Assembly (NCBI GenBank): GCA_031277155.1
Contig: JAITMW010000107.1
Location: forward strand, 1-23,453
Length of the DNA stretch: 23,453 nucleotides
Source: Clostridiales bacterium
GTDB taxonomy: Bacteria > Bacillota > Clostridia > Lachnospirales > WRAX01
Direction of reading: 5' to 3'
A program made the translations under genes and the position numbers. The notes under the pieces were generated by a model. The model saw only the letters and a list, made by a program, of their open reading frames with translations. It had not been told where the DNA came from and did not search any database. Of the stretch, positions 1 to 7,243 are shown in pieces; position 1 is the first letter of the stretch, and every line of letters starts with the position of its first letter.

Positions 1-392
1 TTTTCTTGTATCCATTTCAAAAAGTAGAGGTCGCCTTTGTGCATGGGATAATCACTCAGCCTGTTTTTATCTATCCAAGCCAATTCGCCTTCATTGCTTT
101 TTTTTAGATTTCCCGTGAAATCATTTGCAGTAAATAGAAAAAAATACCAGTCGTTCTGATAAAAGTCATAGCTCGGAAAAGTAAGGACACCTCTCAAAAC
201 CGGCGATGTAATTTTCAATCCGCTTTCTTCAAACACTTCGCGGACAACACAATCTTCGGGGGATTCTCCGGCTTCAAATTTGCCACCTAAACCAACCCAC
301 AAATCCTTGTGGATGTCATCGGTTTTCTTTACTCTGTGTAACATCAAATATTTATTATCTTGTTCGATGTAACAAAGTGTTCCGAGTTTCAT
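1..392 (-). CDS. NUDIX hydrolase (8-oxo-dGTP diphosphatase-like), 3' end beyond window
   Basis: The reverse strand reads from an ATG at 392 through the window edge with no stop, giving about 130 codons (starts MKLGTLCYIEQDNKYLML). A full Nudix box is visible at about residues 37-59: GGKFEAGESPEDCVVREVFE followed by ESGL, matching G-x5-E-x7-REUxEExGU. These residues bind the metal and hydrolyse a nucleoside diphosphate linked to another moiety. Family knowledge places proteins of this length and N-terminus near the MutT/YtkD type that clean oxidised dGTP from the nucleotide pool; the exact substrate is inference. The ribosome binding site is weak (GGTAGGCG upstream of the ATG). The gene is more AT-rich than those after position 1550. 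Its C-terminus is cut by the window. Confidence 0.88.
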   Translation of the reverse strand, partial: MKLGTLCYIEQDNKYLMLHRVKKTDDIHKDLWVGLGGKFEAGESPEDCVVREVFEESGLKITSPVLRGVLTFPSYDFYQNDWYFFLFTANDFTGNLKKSNEGELAWIDKNRLSDYPMHKGDLYFLKWIQE

Positions 393-430
393 TAACAATC
401 GCCTACCTTCGCCTAATATAAATTACTTGA

Positions 431-508
431 CCCATACAGATTGATGTCGGCTCACTCAGAAAGGATTACTACCCGGACCATGAAGCCGAAGCGGCACCCG
501 CCGCCTGA
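431..508 (+). pseudogene. Possible 3' remnant of a lost gene
   Basis: This open stretch of 25 codons follows a stop at 428-430 and ends at TGA 506-508. It reads PIQIDVGSLRKDYYPDHEAE and then AAPAA. The charged, alanine/proline-rich ending looks like a natural protein C-terminus, but there is no start codon or ribosome binding site. It could be the leftover tail of a gene lost by deletion, possibly a mobile-element protein, or it could be chance. The rest of 393-710 holds no gene I can support: the only other ORF there (525-593) is 22 codons without a ribosome binding site. Confidence 0.2.
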
Positions 509-710
509 TTATATCACTAATCCATGAGCAAAGCAAATTCTGTTCAACAGATTGCGATTATCACGGGGATAGGCGAGGAAGTGCAGCTATTGTAATAAGC
601 CGCTTGATGTGTTAAAGTAGGGTACTGAGGAATACTGCATATTCTTAGTTGCAGTAAGGCTGTGACGGTTGTGTGCAGGCGAGTATTTATACACTATAGG
701 GGGTTCATCA

Positions 711-1367
711 ATGACGGGAACAAAAAGAAAAGATGTTGTTACGATTGTAATAACGTTTATTTTTGTGTTGGCAGTAGCGTACGGCATAGGGTGGTTTAAC
801 GGAAATGTGCTTCCAAACTTTTCTGGTGTGCTACATTTGATTTTAATGACTGTGGTATGGTGGCCAATGTTAATTGCCACAGTCTTTTTCATGCGCCGAG
901 ATAAGGAGCGTGCAAAAGATATTGGATTTACAAAGGAAAAAGTTCTGTATCAAATTCTTATAGGCGCATTGGTGGCAGTCGGCTCGCTTCTTATTTTCAT
1001 TGTCCTGCCTGCATTGTTTAGCTTCCAAATGGGGATTGTTGGGAACTTTGATTTTTTTAATCTTGTAAATTTGCTATTAGCCGTTGCCTTAATTGAAGAA
1101 ATCATTTTTCGTGGGCATTTGTTCAAAAAACTTTTTGACATAAACGGCTCCAAATGGTTTGCCATTATCGTGTCCTCTGTTTTATTCGGACTCTTTCATA
1201 TATTCAACTGGAATCTTGCACAAATCGTGTTTACCACAATAATGGGAATCTATTGGTGTATTTGCAGAGATAAAATCAAACATTGTACACTATTGTCTTT
1301 AATTATTGGACATGCCTTACACAACGCATTTCACCCGGCTATTACGGCACTTTTCTTTGGGGGATAG
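711..1367 (+). CDS. CPBP-family intramembrane metalloprotease
   Basis: This 218-aa, strongly hydrophobic protein has several membrane segments (about residues 9-30, 40-60, 78-105, 117-130, 150-165, 170-185 and 190-215). It carries the three motifs of the CPBP/CAAX-protease-and-bacteriocin-processing family: EEIIFR at about 129-134 (ExxxR), FGLFH at 159-163 (FxxxH) and HALHN at 201-205 (HxxxN). These residues form the glutamate/histidine active site inside the membrane. Family members process prenylated proteins or peptides, or give immunity to bacteriocins; the substrate here is unknown. I start at ATG 711, preceded by AGGGGG at a good distance; a longer reading from 669 lacks a ribosome binding site. 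The gene is monocistronic, AT-rich compared with later genes, and ends before a strong hairpin. Confidence 0.85.
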   Translation: MTGTKRKDVVTIVITFIFVLAVAYGIGWFNGNVLPNFSGVLHLILMTVVWWPMLIATVFFMRRDKERAKDIGFTKEKVLYQILIGALVAVGSLLIFIVLPALFSFQMGIVGNFDFFNLVNLLLAVALIEEIIFRGHLFKKLFDINGSKWFAIIVSSVLFGLFHIFNWNLAQIVFTTIMGIYWCICRDKIKHCTLLSLIIGHALHNAFHPAITALFFGG

Positions 1368-1478
1368 CTCGCTACATTATAATATATACGCAGAACAGCA
1401 CTCACCACGCCAATTAAGCAAAACGCCGTGTAGCGAATCCAAAAGCACAACAGCGTGATTATTGAGATTTTGAACATA

Positions 1479-1524
1479 ATCCCCGCACGACAAGGCTTTT
1501 CAGCCTTGTCGTGCGGGGATTTTT
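1479..1524 (+). terminator. Perfect 19-bp hairpin followed by T-run
   Basis: Positions 1479-1497 and 1502-1520 are perfect reverse complements (19 bp) around a 4-nt TTTC loop, followed by TTTT. This fits an intrinsic terminator for the + strand CPBP gene about 110 bases upstream. The opposite side has no T-run, so it is at best a weak terminator for the DUF3892 gene on the other strand. Confidence 0.8.
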
Positions 1525-1576
1525 CCTGTTTTGGAAAAGTTCCTCTTGACAAAAACCCTATGGGCTGTTTTTTGAT

Positions 1577-1879
1577 TTATTGCGAAACCGTTGGCAAATG
1601 GCTTAAATTGTTATTCTCGGTGCCATCGGGAATGGATTTTAAATATTCGTCCCCGTCACGTTCCGAAATGCCCACGCCCTTTATGCCGCCCGCCCTTGCC
1701 ATCGCCACGGCCTCTTGCTTGCTCAGCACTTTGCCGTCGGACAGCTGATATCCCGTCACACGCCCGGCGTCCTTCACCAGCGCGGAAATTTCCGTGGCGC
1801 CGCTGTGCGCCTCGGGGATTTCCTTCATCGCCATCAGCGGCAGGGCGGATGTTGCGTTGTTATGATTTTTCCCTTCCAT
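1577..1879 (-). CDS. DUF3892 domain-containing small protein
   Basis: This 100-aa soluble protein has a core (about residues 38-78) of the form RVTGYQLSDGKVLSKQEAVA followed by MARAGGIKGV. That is the DUF3892 pattern: a short beta hairpin, then 'G-x-V-L-[ST]-K-x-E-A-V' and 'GGIKGV'. The function of this family is not known, and members are common in Bacillota. The flanks (about 1-35 and 80-100) are polar and look disordered. AGGAG sits 8 bases before the ATG on the reverse strand, which supports the start. The gene stands alone, divergent from the membrane protein at 1947. Confidence 0.8.
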   Translation of the reverse strand: MEGKNHNNATSALPLMAMKEIPEAHSGATEISALVKDAGRVTGYQLSDGKVLSKQEAVAMARAGGIKGVGISERDGDEYLKSIPDGTENNNLSHLPTVSQ

Positions 1880-1946
1880 TTATGTCATCTCCTATGTTAA
1901 AATGGTGTTGTGATGTTAATTTTCCCACAATTCCGAAATTTATGAG

Positions 1947-2654
1947 ATGGAGGGGATTTCAATCAGCAAGATGCTTATTAGTCACATATTAAAATTGATT
2001 TTTCATATTTTGCTGCTTGCGGCGGCACTGATTTTGTACTTTACAAAGCAGGGCCGGGAATTTGGCGCGGCATTTCTTTGGATTGTGTGGCCGGCCCTTG
2101 CCGTCCCCATGCTGTTTCGCCTTTTCCCCAACAAGCGCATTGCCATGGGCGCGCGCAAGCATTTTGCCTGCTCCTATAACCCCGCGCCTTTGGCCGAAAT
2201 GCCGGCGAAGGGCAAGGCTCCGCACAAAGGCGCGCTTTTCTGCGCATTGGGCTGGCTTTCAATCACGGCGGCCATGATTTTTGCGCTGTTTTGGCTGGGG
2301 ATGCTCTCCCCGGAGACCGTGCTGATAATTGCCCTTGGCTATGCAGTTGTGGACCTCGTTTTCGTCCTGTTTTTCTGCCCTTTTCGCACGCTTTTCATGG
2401 GCAACCGATGCTGCGTCATATGCCGCATCCACAATTGGGATTATTTCATGAAATGTGCGCCGCTGATTCTTTTTCCCAGCGTATTTTCCATCAGCCTGTT
2501 TGCGCTTTCGGCGGCTGTGGCGCTGCAATGGGAGATATCCCTGCGCCGCAATCCGCAATATTTCATGCAAGAGACCAACAAGAACCTTCATTGCGCCGCG
2601 TGTGAGGACAAGTTGTGTAAATTGCGCATCGGAAAGCCTAGAAAGTCGGGATAA
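1947..2654 (+). CDS. Conserved membrane protein of unknown function with C-terminal cysteine cluster
   Basis: This protein of 235 aa (or 227 from ATG 1971) has hydrophobic segments at about residues 14-30, 38-54, 92-112, 115-135 and 165-190 of the long form. A conserved-looking patch, NRCCVICRIHNWDYFM at about 152-167, precedes the last membrane segment. A soluble tail carries HCAACEDKLC at about 216-225, so there are two paired-cysteine sites that could bind metal or form disulfides. I recall this CC-x2-CRI-x-NWD pattern from uncharacterised clostridial membrane proteins, but no function is known to me. The start is uncertain: GGAGGGG lies just inside the first codons of the 1947 start and is 15 bases before ATG 1971. 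The 3' end overlaps metQ tail-to-tail by 17 bases. Confidence 0.7.
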   Translation: MEGISISKMLISHILKLIFHILLLAAALILYFTKQGREFGAAFLWIVWPALAVPMLFRLFPNKRIAMGARKHFACSYNPAPLAEMPAKGKAPHKGALFCALGWLSITAAMIFALFWLGMLSPETVLIIALGYAVVDLVFVLFFCPFRTLFMGNRCCVICRIHNWDYFMKCAPLILFPSVFSISLFALSAAVALQWEISLRRNPQYFMQETNKNLHCAACEDKLCKLRIGKPRKSG

Positions 2655-3444
2655 CGCGGCCCAGATATTCATTGTAAATAAAATCTCTGATGGTCTGCGT
2701 GTCCAGGGCCTCAATCAGCGCGGCAAGGCCGGGGCTGTATTCATTGCCCGCCCGGGTCACAATATAGTTGGTAAATTGCAGCGCCGCAGGGGAATCCGGC
2801 GCCTCGCCCGCATTATCAATTGCCCTGTCGATGACGCCGCCCGCCAGCGCAAAGTTGCCGTTTATTACAGCAAAGTCCACATCGGGCAGGGACGGCGGCA
2901 GCATTGGCGCATCCAGCGGCTGAATATCAAGATTGTGGGGATTGAATGTAATGTCCGAGGCGGTGGCGGAAAGGCCAAGGCCGGGCGTCAGCCCGATTAG
3001 GCCCAGATATTCCAGCAACTGTAATGCGCGGGCCTCGTTGGTGGGGTCGTCCGGAATGGCGATGGTGGCCCCATTGGGAATATTTTCCAGAGAGTCCAGC
3101 CGCCCGGCATAGACGCGCAGAGGCTCGAAATGTACGCCAAAAATGGGCACCAGGTCGGTTCCGTGGTTTTCGTTGAAATTATTAAGAAATGGCACATGCT
3201 GGAAATAGTTTATGTCGATGTCCCCGGCGTCCAACGCAATATTTGGCGTGATAAAGTCGTCAAAAATCACAATATTCAGCGTGAAGCCATTTTCTTCCAA
3301 AATGGGTCTCACCTGTTCAAGAACTTCCGCGTGGGGGCTGGCTGTTGCGCCGATGTTGATGACATTTTCGCCGCTGTCGCCGCCGCAGGCCGCAAATATA
3401 GAAAGCCCGAGGATAATTGCTGTTGCCAAGATAATTTTTTTCAT
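2638..3444 (-). CDS. metQ: Methionine ABC transporter substrate-binding lipoprotein MetQ
   Basis: This 268-aa NlpA/MetQ-family lipoprotein captures methionine outside the cell for the MetNI importer. The N-terminus is a lipoprotein signal (MKKIILATAIILGLSIFAAC) with the lipobox cysteine at residue 20. Family hallmarks follow: INIGATASPHAEVL at about 30-43, DINYFQHVPFLNNF at about 76-89, IPDDPTNEARAL at about 129-140, and VINGNFALAGG at about 192-202. The start has AAAGGAGCG upstream. It is the last gene of metN-metI-metQ, 35 bases after metI, and its 3' end overlaps the convergent gene at 1947-2654. No terminator is apparent within the overlap. Methionine as ligand is inferred from the family and the upstream T-box. 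Confidence 0.95.
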   Translation of the reverse strand: MKKIILATAIILGLSIFAACGGDSGENVINIGATASPHAEVLEQVRPILEENGFTLNIVIFDDFITPNIALDAGDIDINYFQHVPFLNNFNENHGTDLVPIFGVHFEPLRVYAGRLDSLENIPNGATIAIPDDPTNEARALQLLEYLGLIGLTPGLGLSATASDITFNPHNLDIQPLDAPMLPPSLPDVDFAVINGNFALAGGVIDRAIDNAGEAPDSPAALQFTNYIVTRAGNEYSPGLAALIEALDTQTIRDFIYNEYLGRVIPTF

Positions 3445-3479
3445 GAGAATCGCTCCTTTTAATGTAATTTATGTAAGTT

Positions 3480-4157
3480 TTATACCAACCGCTTATCAAT
3501 TTTTGCCGCCAGGGTGTTAAAACCAAATTGCAGCAGGGCCACAACCACCACAATGATTATCACGGCCAGAAACATCACATCTGTTTGGAAGCGCTGATAG
3601 CCGTATCGTATGGCTATGCGCCCCAGGCCGCCCGCGCCCACGGCACCGGCCATGGCCGAAAATGACATAAGCATAATGGTGGTGATGGAAAAGCCGCGTA
3701 TCAATGAGGGTATGCTTTCCGGCAGCATCACCTTGCGGATTATCTGGAAATTTGTGGCACCCATGGACTTTGCCGCGTCTATCACCCCTGCGTCCAACTC
3801 ATTTAAAGAAGTTTCCACCATACGGGCGATGAAGGGGGCCGCGGCAATGACCAATGCCACTATGGCCGCGTTGGTGCCGATGGCAGAGCCCACAATAAGG
3901 CGCGTAAAGGGCATCAGCACCACAATCAGGATGATGAAAGGCACGCTGCGCACAGAATTAACCACGCCGGACAACACCGTGTGGACGATGCTGTTGGGCC
4001 AAAGCCCCGTGGCGTGTGTAATCACCAGCAAAACGCCCATCGGCAGGCCAATGGCATAGGCCATCGTCACTGATGTAAAGGTCATATACAGCGTTTCCAG
4101 CAGACCCTCCCACAGCGTCCATCTAAAATCCATAAATGTGTTTATCAAATTTTGCAT
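3480..4157 (-). CDS. metI: Methionine ABC transporter permease MetI
   Basis: This 225-aa inner-membrane permease has about five membrane segments (about 15-42, 55-77, 80-105, 145-170 and 185-215). The EAA loop that docks on the ATPase reads AKSMGATNFQIIRKVMLPES (about 129-148), which is typical of MetI. The N-terminus 'LWEGLLETLYMTFTSV' is also a MetI signature. The length is normal for the family. AAAGGAGTGA precedes the ATG. It sits 12 bases after metN and 35 bases before metQ, all co-directional, so one transcript is likely. Two copies would form the transmembrane channel together with two MetN. Confidence 0.95.
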   Translation of the reverse strand: MQNLINTFMDFRWTLWEGLLETLYMTFTSVTMAYAIGLPMGVLLVITHATGLWPNSIVHTVLSGVVNSVRSVPFIILIVVLMPFTRLIVGSAIGTNAAIVALVIAAAPFIARMVETSLNELDAGVIDAAKSMGATNFQIIRKVMLPESIPSLIRGFSITTIMLMSFSAMAGAVGAGGLGRIAIRYGYQRFQTDVMFLAVIIIVVVVALLQFGFNTLAAKIDKRLV

Positions 4158-4169
4158 GAAATCACTCCT

Positions 4170-4910
4170 TTATAAATCGCAGCTTAACAACAGTCTCGTC
4201 GCTTCATTTTGCGGCCTGTTCAGCACATCGTCCGTTGCGCCCATTTCCACAATGCGCCCGCCGTCCAGCACCACGGTTTTGTTGCATATGGCGCGCACCA
4301 CGGCAATGTCGTGGGTGATGATGACGGTGGTTATGCCCAATTTTGCGTTGATATCGCGTATCAGGCGCAGAATTTCTTTGGTGGTAAAGCTGTCCAGGGC
4401 GCTTGTGGGCTCGTCACACAGCAATACCTTGGGATTGGTTGCCAAGGCACGGGCAATGGCCACACGCTGCATTTGGCCTCCGGACAGGCTTGCGGGATAT
4501 GCGTCCAACTTGTCCTCCAGGCCCACCAAGGCCGCAATTTCTTTGCAGCGGGCCGCAATTTTCACCTTATCATATTTTGCCAGCTCTAGCGGAAAGGCAA
4601 TGTTGCCGGCCACAGAGCGCTGCATCAGCAAATTATAGCCCTGAAATATCGTGCCGATGTTCTTTTTTATGGAATTTTCTTCGGCGGCGCTTACGCCCGT
4701 CATGCATTTGCCAAAAATTTCTATTGTGCCCTTGGTTGGCTTCTCCAACAGGCCAATCAGCTTTAACATGGTTGACTTTCCCGCGCCGGATTTGCCCACA
4801 ATGCCGAAGATGTCGCCTTGAGCAATGTCAAGGCTGGCGTCAACCAAGGCATGTTCTTGGTTTATCGCATACACCTTTGTCACATTTTTCATGCTGATTA
4901 TATCCGACAT
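4170..4910 (-). CDS. metN: Methionine ABC transporter ATPase MetN, short form without NIL domain
   Basis: This 246-aa ABC ATPase powers methionine uptake. Visible motifs are Walker A GKSGAGKST (about 38-46), a Q-loop glutamine in TIFQGYN (about 89), signature LSGGQMQRVAIARAL (about 142-156), Walker B VLLCDEPTSALD (about 162-173) and the switch histidine in ITHD (about 198). Typical MetN proteins are about 340 aa and end in a NIL (ACT-like) domain that binds methionine and inhibits transport. Here the protein ends at SCDL right after the ATPase core, and metI begins 12 bases later, so the NIL domain is truly absent. The ATG at 4910 is 18 bases after the end of the T-box terminator U-run, with a weak GGGGGCG ribosome site. 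The closest alternative label is a generic amino-acid ABC ATPase, but metI and metQ neighbours decide. Confidence 0.93.
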   Translation of the reverse strand: MSDIISMKNVTKVYAINQEHALVDASLDIAQGDIFGIVGKSGAGKSTMLKLIGLLEKPTKGTIEIFGKCMTGVSAAEENSIKKNIGTIFQGYNLLMQRSVAGNIAFPLELAKYDKVKIAARCKEIAALVGLEDKLDAYPASLSGGQMQRVAIARALATNPKVLLCDEPTSALDSFTTKEILRLIRDINAKLGITTVIITHDIAVVRAICNKTVVLDGGRIVEMGATDDVLNRPQNEATRLLLSCDL

Positions 4911-4928
4911 ATAACATCGCCCCCAAAC

Positions 4929-4966
4929 AAAAAGCCCTAGAAAACGTCATAAAACGCCTTCTAGGG
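4929..4966 (-). terminator. T-box regulated intrinsic terminator
   Basis: On the reverse strand, CCCTAGAA (upstream arm) pairs with TTCTAGGG (downstream arm), extended by CGT/ACG, and is followed by a U-run (AAAAA at 4929-4933 on the + strand). The T-box sequence at 4978-4993 lies just upstream and can pair alternatively, which is the standard T-box switch arrangement. Confidence 0.88.
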
Positions 4967-5222
4967 ACGAGAATTTTCCCGTGGTACCACCCTAGTTCAT
5001 CGCGGCATTGCTGCCGAGACCTCATCAGATGCAAACACATCCTATCGCTGTAACGTGCGAACACGCGAAACCCTTAGCGCGCCAAACGGCGAAACCTCGA
5101 ATCTCGTGGACTCCCAGACCATATTCAGCAAACCCTTGACACCCCGTCTCAGCTAATGGGGCTCTCTGTAATTCAGGAATTTTGCTTACTCATCTTTTCA
5201 CAGTCCCAAAACTATTGATTTT
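4929..5222 (-). promoter_or_regulatory. T-box riboswitch leader of the metNIQ operon
   Basis: On the reverse strand, the leader runs from the promoter at 5228-5255 to metN. It contains the near-invariant T-box sequence AGGGTGGTACCACGGG (4978-4993), whose side bulge binds the uncharged tRNA acceptor end. The 5' part has the Stem I features GATGAGTAAG (about 5185-5194) and CAGAGAG, closed by GGGACT pairing with AGTCC. In the specifier region GAATATGGTC, an AUG triplet lies at 5120-5122 and would pair with the methionine tRNA anticodon. A UAU reading one base earlier is possible from sequence alone; the metNIQ cargo favours AUG. When tRNA-Met is uncharged, the antiterminator forms and the transporter genes are read. 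Confidence 0.93.
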
Positions 5223-5227
5223 TATCT

Positions 5228-5255
5228 ATTATACAGGTTTTTTTCAATTTGTCAA
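5228..5255 (-). promoter_or_regulatory. Housekeeping promoter for the T-box/metNIQ transcript
   Basis: On the reverse strand, TTGACA (5250-5255) and TATAAT (5228-5233) are separated by 16 bases, an almost ideal sigma-A type promoter. Transcription would begin near 5221, at the start of the T-box leader. Confidence 0.85.
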
Positions 5256-5272
5256 GACCTTTTTAAAAAAAT

Positions 5273-5301
5273 TTGTAAAGGCGGCACGGCTATGCTATAA
5301 T
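5273..5301 (+). promoter_or_regulatory. Promoter for the aldo/keto reductase operon
   Basis: TTGTAA (5273-5278) and TATAAT (5296-5301) are 17 bases apart, with an extended -10 TG at 5293-5294. It lies back to back with the metNIQ promoter and about 30 bases before the start codon at 5331. Confidence 0.75.
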
Positions 5302-5330
5302 TATTCAAAATAAAGGACAAGGGTGATACT

Positions 5331-6521
5331 ATGATTTACAAAAATTTCAGAGACACGGGCATAAAGCTCTCCAGCCTCGGCATGGGCGCAATGCGCTTTC
5401 CGGAAAACGAGGGGGGCACCATTGACGAGGCGGCGGCCACAAAGCTGATGGAGCGCGCCATAGAAGGCGGCATAAATTATTTTGACACGGCCTATTTTTA
5501 TCACAGCGGCCACAGCGAAAATTTTCTGGCCCGCACCTTGCGCCAGTTTCCCCGGGACAGGTGGTATCTGACCAACAAAATTCCCGGCAACATGATGACA
5601 TATATTGACGGAAAACTGCGTCTGGAGGTCGGCGGATTTAATATGGAATCCAAAACGCTGTCGGGGCCTGCCGAGATTTTTCAAGAGCAGCTGGAAAAAT
5701 GCGAAACGGACTGCTTTGACTTTTACATGCTGCACAATGTCTCGGAGACCACATTTGACCTTTATACGAATGAAGAATTGGGCATTATGGAATATTTGGT
5801 CGAGCAAAAAAAGGCCGGGCGCATTAAACATCTGGGCTTTTCGTCTCATGGCCGCGCCGACACCATAGAGGCCTGTTTGCAATCTCTTGAGGGCCGCGGC
5901 ATGGGCGATGTCATGGAATATTGCATGATACAAATCAATTATCTGGATTGGGTGCTGCAAGCCGCCGGAGAAAAGTATGAGGTGCTGAAAAATCGGGGGC
6001 TTCCCGTGTTTGTAATGGAAGGGGTGCGCGGCGGCAAGCTGGCGAATTTGCCGCAAAAGGCCGCCGAGATGCTAAAAACTGCGCGGCCCCACGCCTCTCA
6101 TGCGGAATGGGCCTGGCGGCATCTGCAATCTCTGGAAAATATCGATGTTGTAATCAGCGGCATGTCAACCATGGAGCAGCTTGAAGAAAATTTGGCAATA
6201 TTTAGCAGCAGAGAGCCTTTGACCGACAAGGAGATGGCTTTGCTAAACAGCGTGGTGGACACCTTGGCGGAACGCGCGCCCTGCACGGCCTGCCAATACT
6301 GCATTGCGGCCTGTCCCGTCAATTTGGATATTCCGCTGCTGCTTAAGCTGTACAACGAGGCCGGATTTGAAATGATGTGGACCATAAGCTCCGCACTGCG
6401 GGCCCTGGGTAAGGACAAATCCCCCGCTGCTTGCATAGATTGCGGCGCGTGCAATCCTCTTTGCCCGCAAAATATAGACATTCCCAAGGCTTTGGCGGAT
6501 TTTAGCAAGCTTTTGGCATAG
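5331..6521 (+). CDS. Aldo/keto reductase with C-terminal 2x[4Fe-4S] ferredoxin domain
   Basis: This 396-aa cytoplasmic oxidoreductase begins with an aldo/keto reductase barrel (about 1-300). The catalytic tetrad is visible: D52 and Y57 in FDTAYFYHSGHSE, K83 in LTNKIPG and H135 in FYMLHNVS. The C-terminal part (about 310-385) has two cysteine clusters, CTACQYCIAACP and CIDCGACNPLCP, each suited to a [4Fe-4S] centre. This fusion is common in anaerobes ('aldo/keto reductase, 4Fe-4S'), where electrons probably come from ferredoxin-like carriers as well as, or instead of, NADPH; the substrate is unknown. The ATG has AAGGGTG upstream. It is the first gene of a run with YggS, which starts 12 bases later. 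Confidence 0.93.
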   Translation: MIYKNFRDTGIKLSSLGMGAMRFPENEGGTIDEAAATKLMERAIEGGINYFDTAYFYHSGHSENFLARTLRQFPRDRWYLTNKIPGNMMTYIDGKLRLEVGGFNMESKTLSGPAEIFQEQLEKCETDCFDFYMLHNVSETTFDLYTNEELGIMEYLVEQKKAGRIKHLGFSSHGRADTIEACLQSLEGRGMGDVMEYCMIQINYLDWVLQAAGEKYEVLKNRGLPVFVMEGVRGGKLANLPQKAAEMLKTARPHASHAEWAWRHLQSLENIDVVISGMSTMEQLEENLAIFSSREPLTDKEMALLNSVVDTLAERAPCTACQYCIAACPVNLDIPLLLKLYNEAGFEMMWTISSALRALGKDKSPAACIDCGACNPLCPQNIDIPKALADFSKLLA

Positions 6522-6532
6522 GAGAGAGCCTT

Positions 6533-7243
6533 ATGAGCATTGCCGACAATCTCAGAATCATCAACGAAAATATCGCCCGGGCGGCGCAAAAATCCGGGCG
6601 GCAAAGAGCGGATATCACTTTGATTGCCGTTACTAAGTCTGTTGACCCGCAAGTCTTGCAGGGTGAAATAGGCACATTGCTGTCCATGGGTGTCAGCCAT
6701 CTTGGCGAAAACCGCGTGCAAGAGCTGACGGCAAAGCAACCCCTTTGCGGCAGTGATATCACTTGGCATATGATTGGCAATTTGCAGCGCAACAAGGTGC
6801 GCAATGTGGTGGGGCGCGTCGCGATGATACATTCGCTGGACAGCCTTCGCCTGGCCGAAGAAATCAGCCGTATTGCCCTGCGGGAAAATGTTGCGGCGGA
6901 TGTGCTGATTGAAATAAACATAGCGGACGAGGCATCGAAGCATGGCATAGCCCCGGAAGACGCGATGGATTTGGCGCGAGAGGCCGCGCGGCTGCCAAAT
7001 ATCGCGGTGAAGGGCCTGATGACCATCGCGCCTTTTGTGGACGACGGCGAGGAAAACCGCCCGCATTTTCGCCGTATGGCGCGGCTTTTTGCAGAGCTTA
7101 AGGCGGCCGGGCACGACATGCGGCATCTTTCCATGGGCATGACGATTGACTATGAAGTGGCCATAGAAGAGGGTGCCACTATGGTGCGTATCGGCACGGC
7201 CATTTTTGGCGAAAGGGAGGCCCAAAATGAACAAAACCATTAA
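6533..7243 (+). CDS. YggS/YlmE-family pyridoxal-phosphate binding protein
   Basis: This 236-aa protein has the fold-type III PLP barrel. The PLP lysine is K35 in LIAVTKSV, and GENRVQEL, WHMIGNLQRNKVR, IHSLDS, VDVLIEIN and LSMGMTIDYEVAIEEGATMVRIGTAIFG are all diagnostic stretches (given here in parts). The family keeps free pyridoxal phosphate in balance and affects amino-acid and keto-acid pools; no enzyme activity is firmly assigned. GGAGAG precedes the ATG by 6 bases. Its last 17 bases overlap the next gene, so the two are likely translated together. In many Bacillota the gene sits next to sepF; that neighbour is not present here. Confidence 0.94.
   Translation: MSIADNLRIINENIARAAQKSGRQRADITLIAVTKSVDPQVLQGEIGTLLSMGVSHLGENRVQELTAKQPLCGSDITWHMIGNLQRNKVRNVVGRVAMIHSLDSLRLAEEISRIALRENVAADVLIEINIADEASKHGIAPEDAMDLAREAARLPNIAVKGLMTIAPFVDDGEENRPHFRRMARLFAELKAAGHDMRHLSMGMTIDYEVAIEEGATMVRIGTAIFGEREAQNEQNH

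Noticed and set aside
1369..1436. Short inverted repeat TCGCTACA / TGTAGCGA after the CPBP gene
   Set aside because: Eight bases 52 bases apart, with no direct repeats or transposase nearby; likely chance rather than insertion sequence ends.
5301..6056. A 251-codon open frame on the reverse strand over the aldo/keto reductase
   Set aside because: It would cover the mapped promoter of the real gene, and it has no recognisable motif.
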